From Flavobacteriaceae bacterium UBA1903 (GTDB taxonomy: Bacteria; Bacteroidota; Bacteroidia; Flavobacteriales; Flavobacteriaceae), in contig DDGL01000002.1 of NCBI GenBank assembly GCA_002337605.1, forward strand, positions 89,190-153,189: DNA of 64,000 nucleotides, read 5' to 3'. The notes below the pieces were generated by a model. The model worked only from the letters and a program-made list of their open reading frames with translations, made no database searches and had not been told where the DNA came from. The position numbers and the translations under genes were made by a program. This document shows positions 63,220-64,000 of the stretch, piece after piece (position 1 is the first letter of the stretch; each line of letters begins with the position of its first letter).

Positions 63220-63957
63220 GTGCCAACACTCGCCGTCATCATGCCCACTTTAAATGAGGAAGCCTATATAGAGGCAGCCCTACGCTCTGTAAGGTTTGCA
63301 GATGAAATTATTGTGGTAGACTCGTATAGTACGGATGCAACCCCTGAAATTTCCAGAAAATACGCCACTACTTTTTTACAACGAACATTCGATAATTTTT
63401 CAAACCAAAAAAATTACGCACTGAAACACGCTACGGCAGATTGGGTACTGTTTCTGGATGCAGACGAACGAATTACCTACCCGTTACAGCTGGAAATTTT
63501 AACAGCCATCAATAGCAATACTCACGGTGGCTATAAACTAAACTTCCCGCATTTTTACATGAACCGCTTCCTCTACCACCACAGTAATGATGTAGTACGG
63601 GTAGTAAAACGGGAAGGTGCTTCCTATCAAGGGTTGGTACATGAAAAATTAACCTGTGAAGGAACTATAGGACAGCTTAAGAATCCTGTATTACACTTTA
63701 CCTACAAAGGGCTGGAGCATTTCTTACATAAAAAGGAAAGCTATGCTTGGTTTCAGGCAGAACAGCTTCAGAAAAAAGGGAAACATACTACCTGGGGGCA
63801 TTTATTTGTAAAACCTACCTGGCGTTTTTTTAGTTCCTACATCATCAAAGGGGGTTTTCGGGACGGGATTCCAGGCTTAACCATTGCAGCCAATAATGCG
63901 TATGGGGTGTTTCAACGGTATGTAAAGCTCATGCTTTTGAATAAGGGAATGCGTTAA
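63220..63957 (+). CDS. glycosyltransferase family 2 (WaaE/KdtX-like)
   Basis: 245 residues from the GTG at 63220 (VPTLAVIMPTLNEEAY). An ATG at 63241 exists but would remove the first beta strand AVIMPTLNEE. GT2 marks: DEIIVVDSYSTDAT, FDNFSNQKNYALKHA, DWVLFLDADERIT and YQGLVHEKL. The layout is that of the WaaE/KdtX group that adds glucose to the inner core. A GTAAGTG/GTGAGTG array follows the stop. Confidence 0.93.
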   Translation: MPTLAVIMPTLNEEAYIEAALRSVRFADEIIVVDSYSTDATPEISRKYATTFLQRTFDNFSNQKNYALKHATADWVLFLDADERITYPLQLEILTAINSNTHGGYKLNFPHFYMNRFLYHHSNDVVRVVKREGASYQGLVHEKLTCEGTIGQLKNPVLHFTYKGLEHFLHKKESYAWFQAEQLQKKGKHTTWGHLFVKPTWRFFSSYIIKGGFRDGIPGLTIAANNAYGVFQRYVKLMLLNKGMR

Positions 63958-63960
63958 TTG

Positions 63961-64000
63961 GTAAGTGGTAAGTGGTAAGTGGTGAGTGGTGAGTGGTGAG
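63961..64000. repeat. tandem heptamer array GTAAGTG x3 then GTGAGTG x2
   Basis: From 63961: GTAAGTG three times, GTGAGTG twice, and then GTGAG at the window edge. It starts 4 bp after the stop and continues outside the window. Confidence 0.95.

Overview
The window is about 64 kb of chromosome from a marine-type member of the Flavobacteriaceae (Bacteroidota). Evidence: the very large secreted nuclease ends in a type IX secretion sorting domain; many lipoproteins have short N-termini with a Cys lipobox; a CAL67264-type small membrane protein is present, a family I know from flavobacteria; promoters look like the Bacteroidota form TTG-N17-TAnnTTTG; and strong Shine-Dalgarno sites are rare. There is no rRNA, CRISPR array, transposase, integrase or phage gene. 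One tRNA gene (Ser-UGA) is present. Base use looks even throughout, so most of the window reads as ordinary core and near-core genome.

Layout. 1-8.5 kb: an ABC-F ATPase with one degenerate ATP site, a TlpA-like lipoprotein without its redox cysteines, a GNAT enzyme with glyA, fumarylacetoacetase, a lipoprotein and YtxJ. 8.6-16.1 kb: clpB behind a large inverted repeat, a lipoprotein that joins redoxin, haem-c motif and copper monooxygenase domains, small stress proteins (CsbD, a one-TM peptide), a phosphatase lipoprotein, a nitroreductase, an IVP-type four-helix protein and a thioesterase. 16.2-22.1 kb: a membrane RCK-C protein, then an arsenic block (arsR, DUF6428-type gene, arsC, acr3) with two matching putative operators, followed by a TonB-dependent receptor. 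22.3-25.9 kb: YitT protein, CAP-domain protein, tRNA-Ser with rearranged flank, SH3 protein. 26-31 kb: an SLC13-like carrier, MscS and DUF2383-like operon, HAD phosphatase and esterase lipoprotein. 31-39 kb: a flavin-binding-type enzyme, a lipoprotein and the 1573-residue type IX-secreted nuclease. 39-40.9 kb: a tight cluster of tiny charged proteins with a Cys-rich copper-binding-type protein and a second DUF2383-like protein. 41-54 kb: peptidases, a metallo-beta-lactamase/rhodanese protein, a membrane-tethered TPR-LytTR regulator with a LuxR-type regulator, ettA, and a reductase-marR-pirin operon. 54.2-58.9 kb: acyl-CoA carboxylase beta, DoxX, M24 peptidase, a candidate small RNA, dapD. 59-64 kb: a lipopolysaccharide-core-like block (Kdo-kinase-like protein, three GT2, one GT9, a methyltransferase).

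The most interesting items for follow-up are the small charged protein cluster at 39.0-40.2 kb, the asymmetric ABC-F protein at the left end, the degenerate 7-bp repeat arrays that follow many stop codons, the rearranged 3' flank of tRNA-Ser, the candidate small RNA upstream of dapD, and the redoxin/cytochrome/monooxygenase fusion. I did not find a complete, clearly new multi-gene defence or metabolic system; the charged-protein cluster is the closest to an undescribed unit. All calls are from reading the sequence and memory of families; no database search was run.
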